Of a stretch of DNA of 64,000 nt, positions 50,825-64,000 are shown piece after piece. The notes beneath the pieces are model-generated. The model saw only the letters and a program-made list of their open reading frames with translations, was not told the origin of the DNA and searched no databases. Positions within the stretch are counted from its first letter, which is position 1. The number at the start of each line of letters is the position of its first letter. Origin of the DNA: Streptococcus oralis (GTDB lineage: Bacteria; Bacillota; Bacilli; Lactobacillales; Streptococcaceae); contig NZ_KQ969037.1 in assembly GCF_001578705.1 (NCBI RefSeq), positions 1,124,841 through 1,188,840 of the forward strand. Reading direction: 5' to 3'. The position numbers were made by a program, and so were the translations under genes.

Positions 50825-53800
50825 TTATTTTACTGTTTCTTCAACTTGGATTTCCACAGTTTCATCTACTGGAGCAAGTTCTGAATCTTCTTGTTCTGGA
50901 GCCAGATATTCTGCTTCATTGATAGCTTGTGGTTCAAGGTTACGGTAGCGAGCCATACCAGTACCTGCTGGGATGATCTTACCGATGATAACATTTTCCT
51001 TGAGTCCAAGGAGATGATCTTTCTTACCACGGATAGCTGCATCTGTAAGGACACGAGTTGTTTCCTGGAAGGAAGCCGCTGACAAGAAACTATTAGTTTC
51101 AAGTGAGGCTTTGGTGATTCCCATAAGGACTGGACGACCAGTCGCTGGAACTCCACCTGCGATAAGAACATCTTTGTTGGCATCTGTAAAGTCGTTGATA
51201 TCCATGAGGGTACCCATGAGAAGATCTGTATCACCTGGATCCATGACACGAACTTTACGAATCATTTGACGAACCATTACCTCAATGTGTTTGTCACCGA
51301 TTTCTACCCCTTGGCTACGGTAAACTTTTTGCACCTCACCGAGGAGGTAGGTTTCAACTGACAAGACATCGCGAACAGCGAGGAGACGTTTTGGTTGGAT
51401 AGATCCCTCTGTCAATGCTGCACCACGAGAGACTTGGTCTCCAACTTCGACACGCATACGTGCTGTAAATGGCACCACGTACTCACCTTCACCAGTTTCA
51501 CCCTTAACAAAGACTTTCTTGGTACGAGTTGAAGCATCTTCTTCGATTGCTGTGACCTCACCCTTGACTTCAGTGATGACCGCTTCCCCTTTAGGATTGC
51601 GGGCTTCAAAGATTTCTTGGACACGAGGAAGACCCTGAGTGATATCGGTATTTGAGGCAACCCCACCCGTGTGGAAGGTACGCATTGTAAGCTGTGTACC
51701 AGGTTCCCCGATAGATTGGGCAGCGATTGTACCAACTGCTTCACCAACTTCAACCGCATCACCAGTCGCCAAGTTGATACCGTAACAGTGACGGCAGACA
51801 CCATGACGAGTGTTACATGTAAATACAGAACGGATAGTCACTTCTTCCACACCAGCATTGACAATTTCACGCGCCTTGTCTTCTGTAATCAACTCATTTG
51901 GACCGATGATCACTGCACCAGTTTCTGGGTGTTTAACAGTTTTCTTAGTGTAACGACCATTGAGGCGTTCTTCGAGAGACTCGATCATCTCTTTTCCTTC
52001 TGCTATAGAGCGGATCAAGAGACCACGGTCTGTTCCACAGTCGTCCTCACGAATGATAACGTCTTGGGCAACGTCAACCAAACGACGAGTCAAGTAACCT
52101 GAGTCGGCTGTCTTAAGGGCCGTATCGGTCATACCCTTACGGGCACCATGAGTTGAGAAGAACATTTCGAGTACTGACAAACCTTCGCGGAAGTTTGAAA
52201 GGATTGGCAATTCCATGATACGTCCGTTCGGAGCGGCCATCAGACCACGCATACCGGCAAGCTGTGAGAAGTTTGAGATGTTACCACGGGCTCCAGAGTC
52301 CATCATCATAACGATTGGGTTCTTAGGATCTTGGTTGGCAACCAAACGTTTCTCCAATTTTTCACGGGCTGCACGCCATTCAGCTGTAACAGCGTTGTAG
52401 CGCTCATCGTCTGTAATCATACCACGACGGAATTGTTTGGTGATTTGTTCTACACGTTTGTGTGATTCTTCGATGATTTCAGCCTTGTCTTCAACAACTG
52501 GGATATCGGCAATACCCACTGTCAAACCTGCAAGAGTTGAGTGGTGGTAACCGAGGTTCTTCATGCGGTCAAGTAGGGCAGAAGTTTCTGTCGTACGGAA
52601 ACGTTTGAAGATTTCAGCGATGATATTTCCAAGGTTTTTCTTCTTGAACGGAGGGTTAAGTTCAAGATTGCTGATTGCTTCCTTGATATCTCCACCTAGT
52701 GGCAAGAAGTATTTAGCTGGAACACCTTCTGTTAAGTTGGCATTTGTAGGTTCTTGCAAATAAGGTAGCCCCTCTGGCATGATGTCGTTGAAGAGGATTT
52801 TACCAACTGTTGTCAGCAAGACCTTGTGTTTTTGCTCTTCAGTCCAAGGTTTGTTGAGGCTATCTGTCGCGATACCAACACGTGAGTGGAGGTGAACATA
52901 ACCATTGCGGTAAGCCATAACAGCTTCGTCACGGTCTTTGAAGACCATTCCTTCACCTTCACGACCAGCTTCTTCCATGGTCAAGTAGTAGTTACCCAAA
53001 ACCATGTCCTGAGAAGGAGTAACAACTGGTTTACCATCTTTCGGGTTCAAGATATGCTCAGCAGCCAACATCAAGATACGAGCTTCTGCTTGAGCTTCTT
53101 CTGAAAGCGGTACGTGGATGGCCATTTGGTCCCCGTCAAAGTCGGCATTGTAGGCTTCACAGACAAGTGGGTGCAAGCGAAGGGCCTTACCATCAATCAA
53201 GACTGGCTCGAAGGCTTGGATACCCAAACGGTGAAGGGTCGGTGCGCGGTTCAAAAGCACTGGGTGTTCTTTGATTACTTCTTCAAGAATATCCCAGATA
53301 CGTTCGTCTCCGCGTTCTACCAAGCGTTTAGCTGCCTTGACGTTTTGCACGATGTCACGGGCAACGATTTCACGCATGACGAATGGTTTAAAGAGTTCAA
53401 TCGCCATTTCACGTGGCACACCACATTGGTACATCTTAAGAGTTGGACCAACGGCGATAACGGAACGTCCTGAGAAGTCAACACGTTTACCGAGCAAATT
53501 TTGACGGAAGCGTCCTTGTTTACCTTTAAGCATGTGGCTCAATGATTTCAGTGGACGGCTACCTGGTCCTGTGATCGGACGACCACGACGACCGTTGTCA
53601 ATTAAAGCGTCAACCGCTTCTTGAAGCATACGCTTCTCATTTTGAACGATGATACCTGGTGCATTCAACTCAAGCAAGCGAGCCAAACGGTTGTTACGGT
53701 TGATAACACGACGGTAAAGGTCGTTCAAGTCAGATGAGGCAAAACGGCCACCATCCAACTGCAACATTGGACGAAGATCTGGTGGAATAACTGGAAGGAT

Positions 53801-54490
53801 GTTGAGAATCATCCATTCAGGTTTATTTCCAGACTTGTAAAAGGCATCCAAAACATCCAAACGACGGATAGCTTTGACACGTTTTTGTCCAGTAGCTGTT
53901 TTCAACTCTTCTTTGAGTTCAGCAATTTCTTTTTCAAGATCTACTTGTTTCAAAAGGTCTTGGATAGCTTCGGCACCCATCTTGGCAACGAATGATCCAT
54001 AGCCATACTCACGCAAGCGCTCACGGTATTCGCGCTCTGTCATGATAGACTTGTGCTCAAGTGGTGTATCCTTAGGATCAATCACCACATAAGCCGCAAA
54101 GTAGATAACTTCCTCGAGGGCACGAGGGCTCATATCAAGGGTTAAGCCCATACGACTTGGAATCCCCTTGAAATACCAGATGTGAGATACAGGAGCTTTC
54201 AACTCGATGTGCCCCATACGCTCACGACGAACTTTTGTACGCGTTACTTCAACCCCACAGCGGTCACAAACAATCCCTCTGTAACGAATGCGTTTGTACT
54301 TACCACAAGCACATTCCCAGTCTTTTGTAGGACCAAAGATGACTTCGTCAAAGAGTCCTTCACGTTCTGGTTTCAACGTACGGTAATTGATTGTTTCAGG
54401 TTTTTTGACTTCTCCATAAGACCATGAACGGACTTTGCTTGGAGAAGCTAGGGTGATTTGCATACTTTTAAAACGATTTACATCAACCAC
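50825..54490 (-). CDS. rpoC: RNA polymerase beta' subunit
   Basis: This 1221-residue subunit has an N-terminal zinc ribbon ([20 protein letters not shown], about 60-80), the catalytic Mg loop [10 protein letters not shown] (about 447-456) and the trigger loop near 900-930 ([11 protein letters not shown]). It starts with GTG at 54490, with AAAGGGAAG before it. It follows rpoB by 32 bases. The last 20 residues are acidic and a few residues shorter than I recall for pneumococcus. Confidence 0.98.
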   Translation of the reverse strand: MVDVNRFKSMQITLASPSKVRSWSYGEVKKPETINYRTLKPEREGLFDEVIFGPTKDWECACGKYKRIRYRGIVCDRCGVEVTRTKVRRERMGHIELKAPVSHIWYFKGIPSRMGLTLDMSPRALEEVIYFAAYVVIDPKDTPLEHKSIMTEREYRERLREYGYGSFVAKMGAEAIQDLLKQVDLEKEIAELKEELKTATGQKRVKAIRRLDVLDAFYKSGNKPEWMILNILPVIPPDLRPMLQLDGGRFASSDLNDLYRRVINRNNRLARLLELNAPGIIVQNEKRMLQEAVDALIDNGRRGRPITGPGSRPLKSLSHMLKGKQGRFRQNLLGKRVDFSGRSVIAVGPTLKMYQCGVPREMAIELFKPFVMREIVARDIVQNVKAAKRLVERGDERIWDILEEVIKEHPVLLNRAPTLHRLGIQAFEPVLIDGKALRLHPLVCEAYNADFDGDQMAIHVPLSEEAQAEARILMLAAEHILNPKDGKPVVTPSQDMVLGNYYLTMEEAGREGEGMVFKDRDEAVMAYRNGYVHLHSRVGIATDSLNKPWTEEQKHKVLLTTVGKILFNDIMPEGLPYLQEPTNANLTEGVPAKYFLPLGGDIKEAISNLELNPPFKKKNLGNIIAEIFKRFRTTETSALLDRMKNLGYHHSTLAGLTVGIADIPVVEDKAEIIEESHKRVEQITKQFRRGMITDDERYNAVTAEWRAAREKLEKRLVANQDPKNPIVMMMDSGARGNISNFSQLAGMRGLMAAPNGRIMELPILSNFREGLSVLEMFFSTHGARKGMTDTALKTADSGYLTRRLVDVAQDVIIREDDCGTDRGLLIRSIAEGKEMIESLEERLNGRYTKKTVKHPETGAVIIGPNELITEDKAREIVNAGVEEVTIRSVFTCNTRHGVCRHCYGINLATGDAVEVGEAVGTIAAQSIGEPGTQLTMRTFHTGGVASNTDITQGLPRVQEIFEARNPKGEAVITEVKGEVTAIEEDASTRTKKVFVKGETGEGEYVVPFTARMRVEVGDQVSRGAALTEGSIQPKRLLAVRDVLSVETYLLGEVQKVYRSQGVEIGDKHIEVMVRQMIRKVRVMDPGDTDLLMGTLMDINDFTDANKDVLIAGGVPATGRPVLMGITKASLETNSFLSAASFQETTRVLTDAAIRGKKDHLLGLKENVIIGKIIPAGTGMARYRNLEPQAINEAEYLAPEQEDSELAPVDETVEIQVEETVK

Positions 54491-54522
54491 TATTTCTTCC
54501 CTTTCTATTCTAAGTGAACTGC

Positions 54523-58134
<3,612 letters not shown>

Positions 58135-58161
58135 GATGATTCTCCTTTGTAAATAAGTTCC

Positions 58162-58364
58162 AAGCCTTGTCAATCAGGCTTTTCTAATCGTCATATGGTT
58201 TTTTAAACCCCTATCACCGTGTCCCTTTGATGAATTTTCAGAATCTTTAAATCTTTGTTACAAACACTCAAAAACCTGAAAAAAAGCACAAAAAGAGCAG
58301 CTAAATCTGACTTTTTCAGAAGATTTAACTGCTGTGAGCCTTGTCTGGACAATATTTCAGACAA
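58162..58364 (-). promoter_or_regulatory. Structured rpoBC leader with terminator-like hairpin
   Basis: The leader runs about 250 bases from the promoter to the TTG. It contains, in order, a hairpin TTGTCTG...CAGACAA (58341-58364) and a longer terminator-like hairpin with 13-base arms around AGCAG-TAAATCT and AGATTTA-CTGCT (58296-58333) followed by CTTTTTG. Near the ribosome site is a third hairpin, AAGCC...GGCTT (58162-58184). The second could act as an attenuator. No ORF is seen. Confidence 0.55.
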
Positions 58365-58388
58365 AACCTACGACAAATGATTACTCAT

Positions 58389-58417
58389 ATTATACCTTAT
58401 TTAGCTAGATTTTTCAA
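58389..58417 (-). promoter_or_regulatory. rpoBC promoter
   Basis: -35 TTGAAA (58412-58417), 17-bp spacer, perfect -10 TATAAT (58389-58394). Confidence 0.85.
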
Positions 58418-58505
58418 GATTTTTTACCATTTTTCAAACAATTTTTTCCTATATATTATTGCTAAATTTCAAGAGAATGAAGCATTATATTTTCTCTCAA
58501 AAATT

Positions 58506-58544
58506 AGGAAAACGCTTGCATTAATGTTTACCTCGTGCTATACT
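58506..58544 (+). promoter_or_regulatory. pulA promoter with cre-like operator
   Basis: -35 TTGCAT (58516-58521) and -10 TATACT (58539-58544; extended by TGC) are 17 bp apart. AGGAAAACGCTTGCAT (58506-58521) matches the cre consensus with one change and covers the -35. CcpA or a MalR-type repressor is expected to act here. The 58418-58505 stretch holds nothing else. Confidence 0.75.
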
Positions 58545-58575
58545 GATAGGGAACAACTACACAAGGAGAATTGTG

Positions 58576-61500
58576 ATGAAAAAGATCCCATCTCAAACTG
58601 AGAAAAAAATGATTTACGGTATTCGTTCCTTGAAGAACGGAACTGGTTCTGTCCTTATTGGTGCTAGTATTGTCCTACTTTCTGCTGCAATGCCAACTAT
58701 TTCGGCCAACGAAAACCTTCCTCAAACTCAGGAGAATACTAGCGTAGTGACCAAGGCTCCTACTGAGACTGAAACTAGTCAAACTCAAAAGGAAACGCCT
58801 ATTTCTGAACAAAAGAATGCAAACGCTTCCCTTGACGCTAAAAAAGAAGCTACAGCTGCGGAAACTACTACAGCACCAGAAACACCTAAAACAGAAGATG
58901 CTACTACAAGCCAGGCTAACAGCAAGGAAGAGAAAGTAGATGCCAGCACTTCAACGCCAACTTCAGATCAAAAACCACAAGCTGACACATCTTCTGAAGA
59001 ACCCATCGCAGACAACCACTTCCGTATCCATGTAAAAAAACTCCCTGAAGAAAACAAAGATTCTCAAGGTCTTTGGACTTGGGACGATGTTGAAAAGCCG
59101 TCTGAAAACTGGCCCAATGGAGCCAAGTCCTTCAAGGATGCCAAGCAAGATGACTACGGCTATTATCTAGATGTCAAACTCAAAAATGAGCAAGCCAAGA
59201 AAGTCAGCTTCCTTATCAACAATACCAAGGGGGATAACCTGACAGGGGATCGTTCTGTAGAGCGCCTCTCTCCAAAAATGAACGAGGCCTGGCTAGATGA
59301 AAACTACAAGGTATACAATTATCGCCCTCAACCAGCAGGAACTATTCGTGTCAACTACTACCGCACCGATGGCAACTATGACAAAAAATCTCTTTGGTAT
59401 TGGGGCGATGTCAAAAACCCAAGCAGTGGAGAATGGCCTGACGGTACTGACTTTACCGCAACTGGAAAATATGGTCGCTACATTGATATCCCACTCAATG
59501 AAGCTGCGAGAGAATTTGGATTTTTATTACTAGACGAAAGCAAGAAAGGCGATGATGTGAAAATCAGAAAAGAAGATTATAAATTCACTGATCTAAAAAA
59601 TCACAGTCAGATTTTCCTCAAAGATGATGACGAAACCATCTATACCAACCCCTACTACGTTCACGATATCCGTATGACTGGTGCCCAACACGTGGCTAAA
59701 TCTCGTATCGAAAGCAGTTTTTCTACCCTCGTTGGAGCTAAGAAAGACGATATCCTCAAACACTCCAGCATCACTGATTACCAAGGGAATAAAGTAGCTA
59801 TCACAGACGTGGAAGTGGATGAGACAGGTAAAAAAGTGACCTACATCGGCGACTTCTCTGACACCCAACACCCGTACACTGTCAGCTACAATTCAGACCG
59901 CTTTACCACACGTTCAAGCTGGCGCCTCAAGGATGAGTCCTACAGTTACGATGGTCCACTCGGCGCAACTCTAAAAGAAGATGGCAAGCGTGTTGACCTC
60001 ACCCTCTGGTCTCCAAGCGCTGATAAGGTTTCCGTTGTCGTATATGACAAGAAAGATCCTGAAAAAGTAGTCGGAACTGTTGCCCTTGAAAAAGGAGAAA
60101 AAGGCACCTGGAAACAAACTCTGGATGCAAACTCTGGTCTCGGTATCAGCAACTACACTGGCTACTACTACCACTACCAAATCGAGCGCCAAGGTAAAAC
60201 TGTCCTCGTTCTTGACCCTTATGCTAAATCGTTAGCAGCTTGGAACAGCGATCTTGCAAAAACAGACGCTGCCCATAAAGTTGCTAAGGCTGCCTTTGTC
60301 GATCCAGCGAAGTTAGGTCCGCAAGACTTGACCTATGGGAAGATTCGCAACTTCAAATCGCGTGAAGATGCCGTCATCTATGAAGCTCATGTGCGTGACT
60401 TCACTTCGGATCCTGCCATCGCAAAAGACTTGACCAAACCATTTGGTACCTTTGAAGCCTTTATCGAAAAACTAGACTATCTCAAAGACTTGGGTGTGAC
60501 TCATATCCAACTCCTTCCAGTCTTGTCTTACTACTTTGTCAATGAATTGAAAAACCATGAACGTTTATCTGCCTACGCTTCAAGCAACAGCAACTACAAC
60601 TGGGGATATGACCCTCAAAACTACTTCTCCTTGACTGGTATGTACTCAAGCGATCCTAAGGATCCAGAAAAACGAATTGCCGAATTCAAAAACCTCATCA
60701 ACGAAATCCACAAACGTGGCATGGGGGCTATCTTGGACGTGGTCTACAACCATACTGCCAATGTTGACATTTTTGAAGATATTGAGCCAAACTACTATCA
60801 CTTTATGGACGCAGACGGAACTCCACGTACTAGCTTTGGAGGCGGCCGTTTGGGAACTACCCACTACATGTCTAAACGTGTCTTGGTAGACTCTATCAAG
60901 TATCTGGTTGAAACTTACAAAGTAGATGGTTTCCGCTTCGATATGATGGGTGACCACGATGCTGCTTCAATTGAAGAAGCTTACAAGGCTGCACGCGCCC
61001 TCAATCCAAATCTTATCATGCTAGGTGAAGGCTGGAGAACCTATACTGGTGATGAAAATGCGCTTGTACAACCTGCCGACCAAGATTGGATGAAGAAAAC
61101 AGATACTGTCGCTGTCTTTTCAGACGACATCCGCAACAACCTCAAGTCTGGCTATCCAAACGAAGGTCAACCTGCCTTTATAACAGGTGGCAAACGAGAT
61201 ATCAATACCATCTTTAAAAATCTCATTGCCCAACCAACCAACTTTGAAGCAGACAGTCCTGGAGATGTTATCCAGTATATCGCAGCCCATGATAACTTGA
61301 CCCTCTTTGACATCATTGCCCAGTCGATCAAAAAAGACCCAAGCAAGGCTGAGAACTACGCTGAAATCCATCGCCGTTTGCGACTTGGAAACCTCATGGT
61401 CTTGACTGCTCAAGGAACTCCGTTTATCCACTCTGGTCAGGAATACGGACGTACCAAACAATTCCTTGATCCAGCCTATAAGACTCCTGTTCCAGACGAT

Positions 61501-62292
61501 AAGGTTCCAAACAAGTCTCACTTGTTACGTGACAAAGACGGCAAGCCATTTGTCTATCCTTACTTTATCCATGACTCTTACGACTCTAGTGATGCTGTCA
61601 ACAAGTTTGATTGGACCAAGGCTACAGATAGCAAAGCATATCCTGAAAATGTCAAGAGCCGTGACTACATGAAAGGATTGATCGCTCTTCGTCAATCTAC
61701 AGACGCCTTCCGCCTCAAGAGTCTACAAGATATCAAAGAACGCGTCCAACTCATTACTGTCCCAGGCCAAAATGGTGTTGAAAAAGAAGACGTAGTCATC
61801 GGCTACCAAATCACCGCTCCAAATGGAGATGTCTACGCAGTCTTTGTCAATGCGGATAGTAAGGCTCGAGAATTCAACTTGGGAACTGCATTTGCTCACT
61901 TAAGAAAGGCCGAAGTTTTGGCTGATGAAAACCAAGCAGGATTCGTAGGAATTGCCAATCCTCAAGGTCTCGAATGGACCGAAAAAGGCTTGAAATTAAA
62001 CGCTCTCACTGCTGTCGTTCTCCGCTTGTCTCAAGGTGGTGCCATTGTCGCTCCAGCTGTGGAAGAAAAACCAGAATTTGATTTTTCTAGCTTGAAAGTT
62101 GAACCAGAACAAGGCCAAGCTCAAAACCTAGCAGCCAATCCTGAAACTCAAGAAACTGCTGCAGAGGCTCACTCTCAGAACCTCCTTCCAAACACAGGAA
62201 CTGAGAGCAAATCCCTCCTTGCCCTTGCTGGATTCAGCATCCTTGCCCTTCTTGGACTTGGATGGTTGATAAAAAACAAGAAAAAGAACTAA
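58576..62292 (+). CDS. pulA: Cell-wall-anchored pullulanase (SpuA type)
   Basis: This 1238-residue surface enzyme cuts alpha-1,6 branches of glycogen and pullulan. It has a YSIRK-like signal region (YGIRSLKNGTGSVLIGAS) to about residue 45, a Thr/Glu-rich spacer and two CBM41 glycan-binding modules (about 146-245 and 251-350; WTWDDVEKPSENWPNG and its repeat). A linker domain, a CBM48-like module (about 458-560) and the GH13 barrel follow, with YNWGYDP, nucleophile in DGFRFDMM (about 788), acid in GEGW (about 817) and AAHDN (about 905). LPNTG is at 1204-1208, followed by a hydrophobic and a positive tail. ATG at 58576, seven bases after AAGGAG. A glycogen-binding virulence factor in relatives. 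Confidence 0.97.
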   Translation: MKKIPSQTEKKMIYGIRSLKNGTGSVLIGASIVLLSAAMPTISANENLPQTQENTSVVTKAPTETETSQTQKETPISEQKNANASLDAKKEATAAETTTAPETPKTEDATTSQANSKEEKVDASTSTPTSDQKPQADTSSEEPIADNHFRIHVKKLPEENKDSQGLWTWDDVEKPSENWPNGAKSFKDAKQDDYGYYLDVKLKNEQAKKVSFLINNTKGDNLTGDRSVERLSPKMNEAWLDENYKVYNYRPQPAGTIRVNYYRTDGNYDKKSLWYWGDVKNPSSGEWPDGTDFTATGKYGRYIDIPLNEAAREFGFLLLDESKKGDDVKIRKEDYKFTDLKNHSQIFLKDDDETIYTNPYYVHDIRMTGAQHVAKSRIESSFSTLVGAKKDDILKHSSITDYQGNKVAITDVEVDETGKKVTYIGDFSDTQHPYTVSYNSDRFTTRSSWRLKDESYSYDGPLGATLKEDGKRVDLTLWSPSADKVSVVVYDKKDPEKVVGTVALEKGEKGTWKQTLDANSGLGISNYTGYYYHYQIERQGKTVLVLDPYAKSLAAWNSDLAKTDAAHKVAKAAFVDPAKLGPQDLTYGKIRNFKSREDAVIYEAHVRDFTSDPAIAKDLTKPFGTFEAFIEKLDYLKDLGVTHIQLLPVLSYYFVNELKNHERLSAYASSNSNYNWGYDPQNYFSLTGMYSSDPKDPEKRIAEFKNLINEIHKRGMGAILDVVYNHTANVDIFEDIEPNYYHFMDADGTPRTSFGGGRLGTTHYMSKRVLVDSIKYLVETYKVDGFRFDMMGDHDAASIEEAYKAARALNPNLIMLGEGWRTYTGDENALVQPADQDWMKKTDTVAVFSDDIRNNLKSGYPNEGQPAFITGGKRDINTIFKNLIAQPTNFEADSPGDVIQYIAAHDNLTLFDIIAQSIKKDPSKAENYAEIHRRLRLGNLMVLTAQGTPFIHSGQEYGRTKQFLDPAYKTPVPDDKVPNKSHLLRDKDGKPFVYPYFIHDSYDSSDAVNKFDWTKATDSKAYPENVKSRDYMKGLIALRQSTDAFRLKSLQDIKERVQLITVPGQNGVEKEDVVIGYQITAPNGDVYAVFVNADSKAREFNLGTAFAHLRKAEVLADENQAGFVGIANPQGLEWTEKGLKLNALTAVVLRLSQGGAIVAPAVEEKPEFDFSSLKVEPEQGQAQNLAANPETQETAAEAHSQNLLPNTGTESKSLLALAGFSILALLGLGWLIKNKKKN

Positions 62293-62411
62293 CACTCAAT
62301 GAAAATCAAAGAGTAAACTAGGAAATTAGCCACAGGCTGCTCAAAGCACAGCTTTGAGGTTGTAGATAAGGCGAAGCTGACCTGGTTTAAAGAGATTTTC
62401 GAAGAGTATAA
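62293..62411. repeat. BOX element (boxA-boxC type, no boxB)
   Basis: Read on the minus strand it starts ATACTCTTCGAAAATCTCTT (boxA) and ends with a boxC-like part TTGATTTTCATTGAGTG, with the GCTTTGAGCAGCCTG segment between. These match the pneumococcal BOX repeat as I know it; the boxB module is absent. It begins directly after the pulA stop codon. Confidence 0.85.
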
Positions 62412-62431
62412 CCTAGCCCTCCTATAGAGAA

Positions 62432-62472
62432 AACACCCCATGGTTAGAAGAATCTTCTAGTCATGGGGTGTT
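62432..62472. terminator. Long palindromic terminator downstream of pulA
   Basis: AACACCCCATG-(N)-TTAGAAG and CTTCTAG-(N)-CATGGGGTGTT form a near-perfect hairpin of about 19 bp. It follows the BOX and precedes the IS end. Confidence 0.75.
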
Positions 62473-63074
62473 GTTTGCAGGCTCTATAATATTTGTAGTG
62501 GGTAAATCCCCTATGGATATTATGGAGCCTATTTTGTTGTAGAAAAAAAGTCCCATAAGATCTATAATGAAAAGCGACCAAACCATCATTAGAAAGAATC
62601 ATATGGAACCATTACATTTTATCACAAAACTACTCGATATTAAAGACCCTAATATCCAAATTATGGATGTTGTTAATAGAGATACCTTCAAGGAAATCAT
62701 CGCTAAACTGGACTACGATGCCCCATCTTGTCCTGATTGCGGAACCCAAATGAAGAAATATGACTTCCAAAAAACCTCTAAGATTCCTTACCTTGAAATG
62801 ACTGGTATGCCTACTAGAATTCTTCTGAAAAAACGTCGTTTCAAGTGCTATCATTGTTCGAAAATGTTGGTCGCTGAGACTTCTCTCGTCAAGAAAAAGC
62901 ACCAAATCCCTCGTATTATCAACCAAAAAATTGCTCAAAAGTTGATTGAAAAGACCTCTATGACTGATATTACTTATCAGCTGGCCATTTCAACTTCAAC
63001 TGTCATTCGCAAGCTCAATAACTTTCACTTTAAACATGACTTTAGCCGACTTCCTGAGATTATGTCCTGGGACG

Positions 63075-63104
63075 TTGAAACAGTCAGGGGAGTGACTGTT
63101 TCAA
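63075..63104. repeat. Palindrome 1 inside transposase
   Basis: TTGAAACAGTC, eight-base loop AGGGGAGT, GACTGTTTCAA. It stands where functional IS1167 copies encode EYAFTKG, by recollection. Confidence 0.85.
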
Positions 63105-63316
63105 TCGGGAGATAAAGATGAGTTTCATTGCGCAAGATTTTGACAAGCTCAATATCATCGCTGTCCTTGAAGGCAGGACACAAACTATCATCCGAAATCA
63201 TTTTCTTCGCTACAATCAAGCCGTCCGTTGGCAGGTGAAAATCATTACGATGGATATATTTAGCCCTTACTATGACTTGGCTAAACGACTTCGCTTTCGA
63301 ATTTCTAGGCTCAGGC

Positions 63317-63341
63317 TGAAACAGTCTACCAGACTGTTTCA
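63317..63341. repeat. Palindrome 2 inside transposase
   Basis: TGAAACAGTCT, loop ACC, AGACTGTTTCA. Same arm sequence as palindrome 1, 242 bp further on. About 50 bases around it are extra relative to the expected coding sequence. Confidence 0.85.
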
Positions 63342-63896
63342 CTCCCAAATGCAAAAATTGTATTGGATCGCTTTCACATTGTGCAACACTTAAGCCGTGC
63401 TATGAGCCGTGTGCGGGTCCAAATCATGAACCAATTCGATAGAAAATCCCATGAATACAAGGCTATCAAGCGCTACTGGAAGCTCATTCAACAAGAAAGC
63501 CGTAAACTCAGCGATAAGAGATTTTATCGCCCTGCTTTTCGTATGCACTTAACGAATAGAGAAATTCTAGACAAGCTTTTGAGCTATTCAGAAGACTTAA
63601 AACACCACTATCATCTCTACCAACTCTTGCTTTTTCACTTTCAGAATAAGGAACCCGAGAAATTTTTCGGACTCATTGAGGACAATCTAAAGCTGGTTCA
63701 TCCTCTTTTTCAGACTGTCTTTAAAACCTTCCTCAAAGATAAAGAGAACATTGTCAACGCCCTTCAACTACCCTATTCTAACGCAAAATTAGAGGCGACT
63801 AATAATCTCATTAAACTCATCAAACGAAATGCCTTTGGTTTTCGAAACTTTGAAAACTTCAAAAAATAGATTTTCATCACTCTGAACATAAAAAAA

Positions 63897-63919
63897 GAAA
63901 GGACAAAATTTGTCCTTTC
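63897..63919 (+). terminator. Hairpin in transposase 3' end
   Basis: GAAAGGACAAA-A-TTTGTCCTTTC, 11-bp perfect arms, in what used to be the last codons of the transposase. It may stop read-through from or into the element. Confidence 0.6.
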
Positions 63920-63968
63920 TCGATCTTAGCTTTTCTTCAATCCACTACAGTTGACAAAGAGCCAAAAA

Positions 63969-63990
63969 AAGATACTCACTTAAGTATCTT
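63969..63990 (-). terminator. Terminator of a leftward gene beyond the window
   Basis: AAGATACT/AGTATCTT stem; on the minus strand seven Ts follow and run directly into the IS end. It implies a gene reading leftwards just past 64000. Confidence 0.75.
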
Positions 63991-64000
63991 AGTCAATAAA

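Larger units (their letters stand above)
62603..63929 (+). pseudogene. IS1167-like transposase, multiply disrupted
   Basis: Three pieces of one ISL3 transposase are readable: 62603-63114 (N-terminal zinc-finger part, CPDCGTQMKKYDFQK), 63118 to about 63296 (MSFIAQDFDKLNIIAVLEGR, in a changed frame) and about 63352-63869 (VLDRFHIVQHLSRAMSRVRV to NFENFKK). The frame is broken near 63074-63110 and again near 63297-63342, and each break contains a GAAACAGTC/GACTGTTTC palindrome. A TAG at 63867-63869 cuts off the last 20 codons (to 63929). It cannot make a functional protein. Confidence 0.9.
62480..63963 (+). mobile_element. Decayed ISL3-family element, IS1167-like
   Basis: The ends are imperfect inverted repeats, GGCTCTATAATATTTGTAGT (from 62480) and, read from 63963 on the minus strand, GGCTCTTTGTCAACTGTAGT; 17 of 24 bases agree by my count. 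Length 1484 bp, close to IS1167 plus the extra DNA inside its gene. No 8-bp target duplication is seen (TGTTTGCA on the left, AAAAAAAG on the right). The transposase is broken. Confidence 0.85.

Noticed and set aside
62472-63971. Target-site duplication of the IS element
   Set aside because: The eight bases outside each end (TGTTTGCA and AAAAAAAG) do not match, so no duplication can be claimed.

Overview
This window looks like chromosomal DNA of a mitis-group Streptococcus, a close relative of S. mitis, S. oralis or S. pneumoniae. The GC content is low, and most proteins read as near-identical to pneumococcal ones (DexB, LuxS, ClpL, PflB, RpoB/RpoC, and SpuA with its LPNTG anchor). A BOX-type repeat and a decayed IS1167-like ISL3 element are also present. 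It is probably not S. pneumoniae itself: no dinF-lytA follows cinA-recA, and an extra regulator/ABC module sits between luxS and the UPF0371 gene.

Layout. 1-3206: the 5' part of dexB, read leftwards, and a divergent UPF0371 gene. 3342-7331: an accessory cassette of ATPase, two ABC-2 permeases, OmpR-type regulator and lantibiotic-type histidine kinase, headed by a nis-box-like direct-repeat promoter. 7530-13000: luxS, the heat-shock chaperone clpL with two CtsR boxes and a 29-codon ORF in its leader, and pflB. 13100-19800: dinB, uppP, a DUF2207 membrane protein, a fused glutamine-type binding protein/permease with its ATPase, and a small HTH-like protein. 19890-25543: an SPFH protein, ilvA, and ilvB-ilvN-ilvC behind a promoter with a CodY-like box. 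25675-29253: rpsL-rpsG-fusA with a repeat-rich intergenic region.

29325-33190: a second regulator/ABC cassette (two tiny membrane proteins, ATPase, permease, DesK-like kinase, NarL-type regulator). 33192-37475: asp23-fakA, rpmB, a LytTR regulator with a LiaF-like membrane protein, and a PAP2 phosphatase. 37560-41637: a MarR regulator and two half-ABC exporters, controlled by three copies of a 16-bp palindrome. 41651-50650: a two-TM protein, yebC, a MATE exporter, a GNAT protein, cinA-recA behind a competence (cin) box, an LCP protein, another GNAT protein, tsaE and an unknown membrane protein. 50795-58417: rpoB-rpoC with a structured leader. 58506-62292: the sortase-anchored pullulanase. 62293-64000: a BOX element, the decayed IS and a leftward terminator.

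The window mixes core housekeeping genes (translation, transcription, recombination, branched-chain amino acid synthesis, fermentation) with four separate envelope-stress or efflux modules, each next to its own regulator and a recognisable candidate operator. dexB and pulA, at opposite ends, handle alpha-glucans and share almost the same catabolite-responsive promoter. The most consequential single observation is a one-base deletion in an A-run at the start of recA, which breaks the normal reading frame. It is either a sequencing error or a real mutation.
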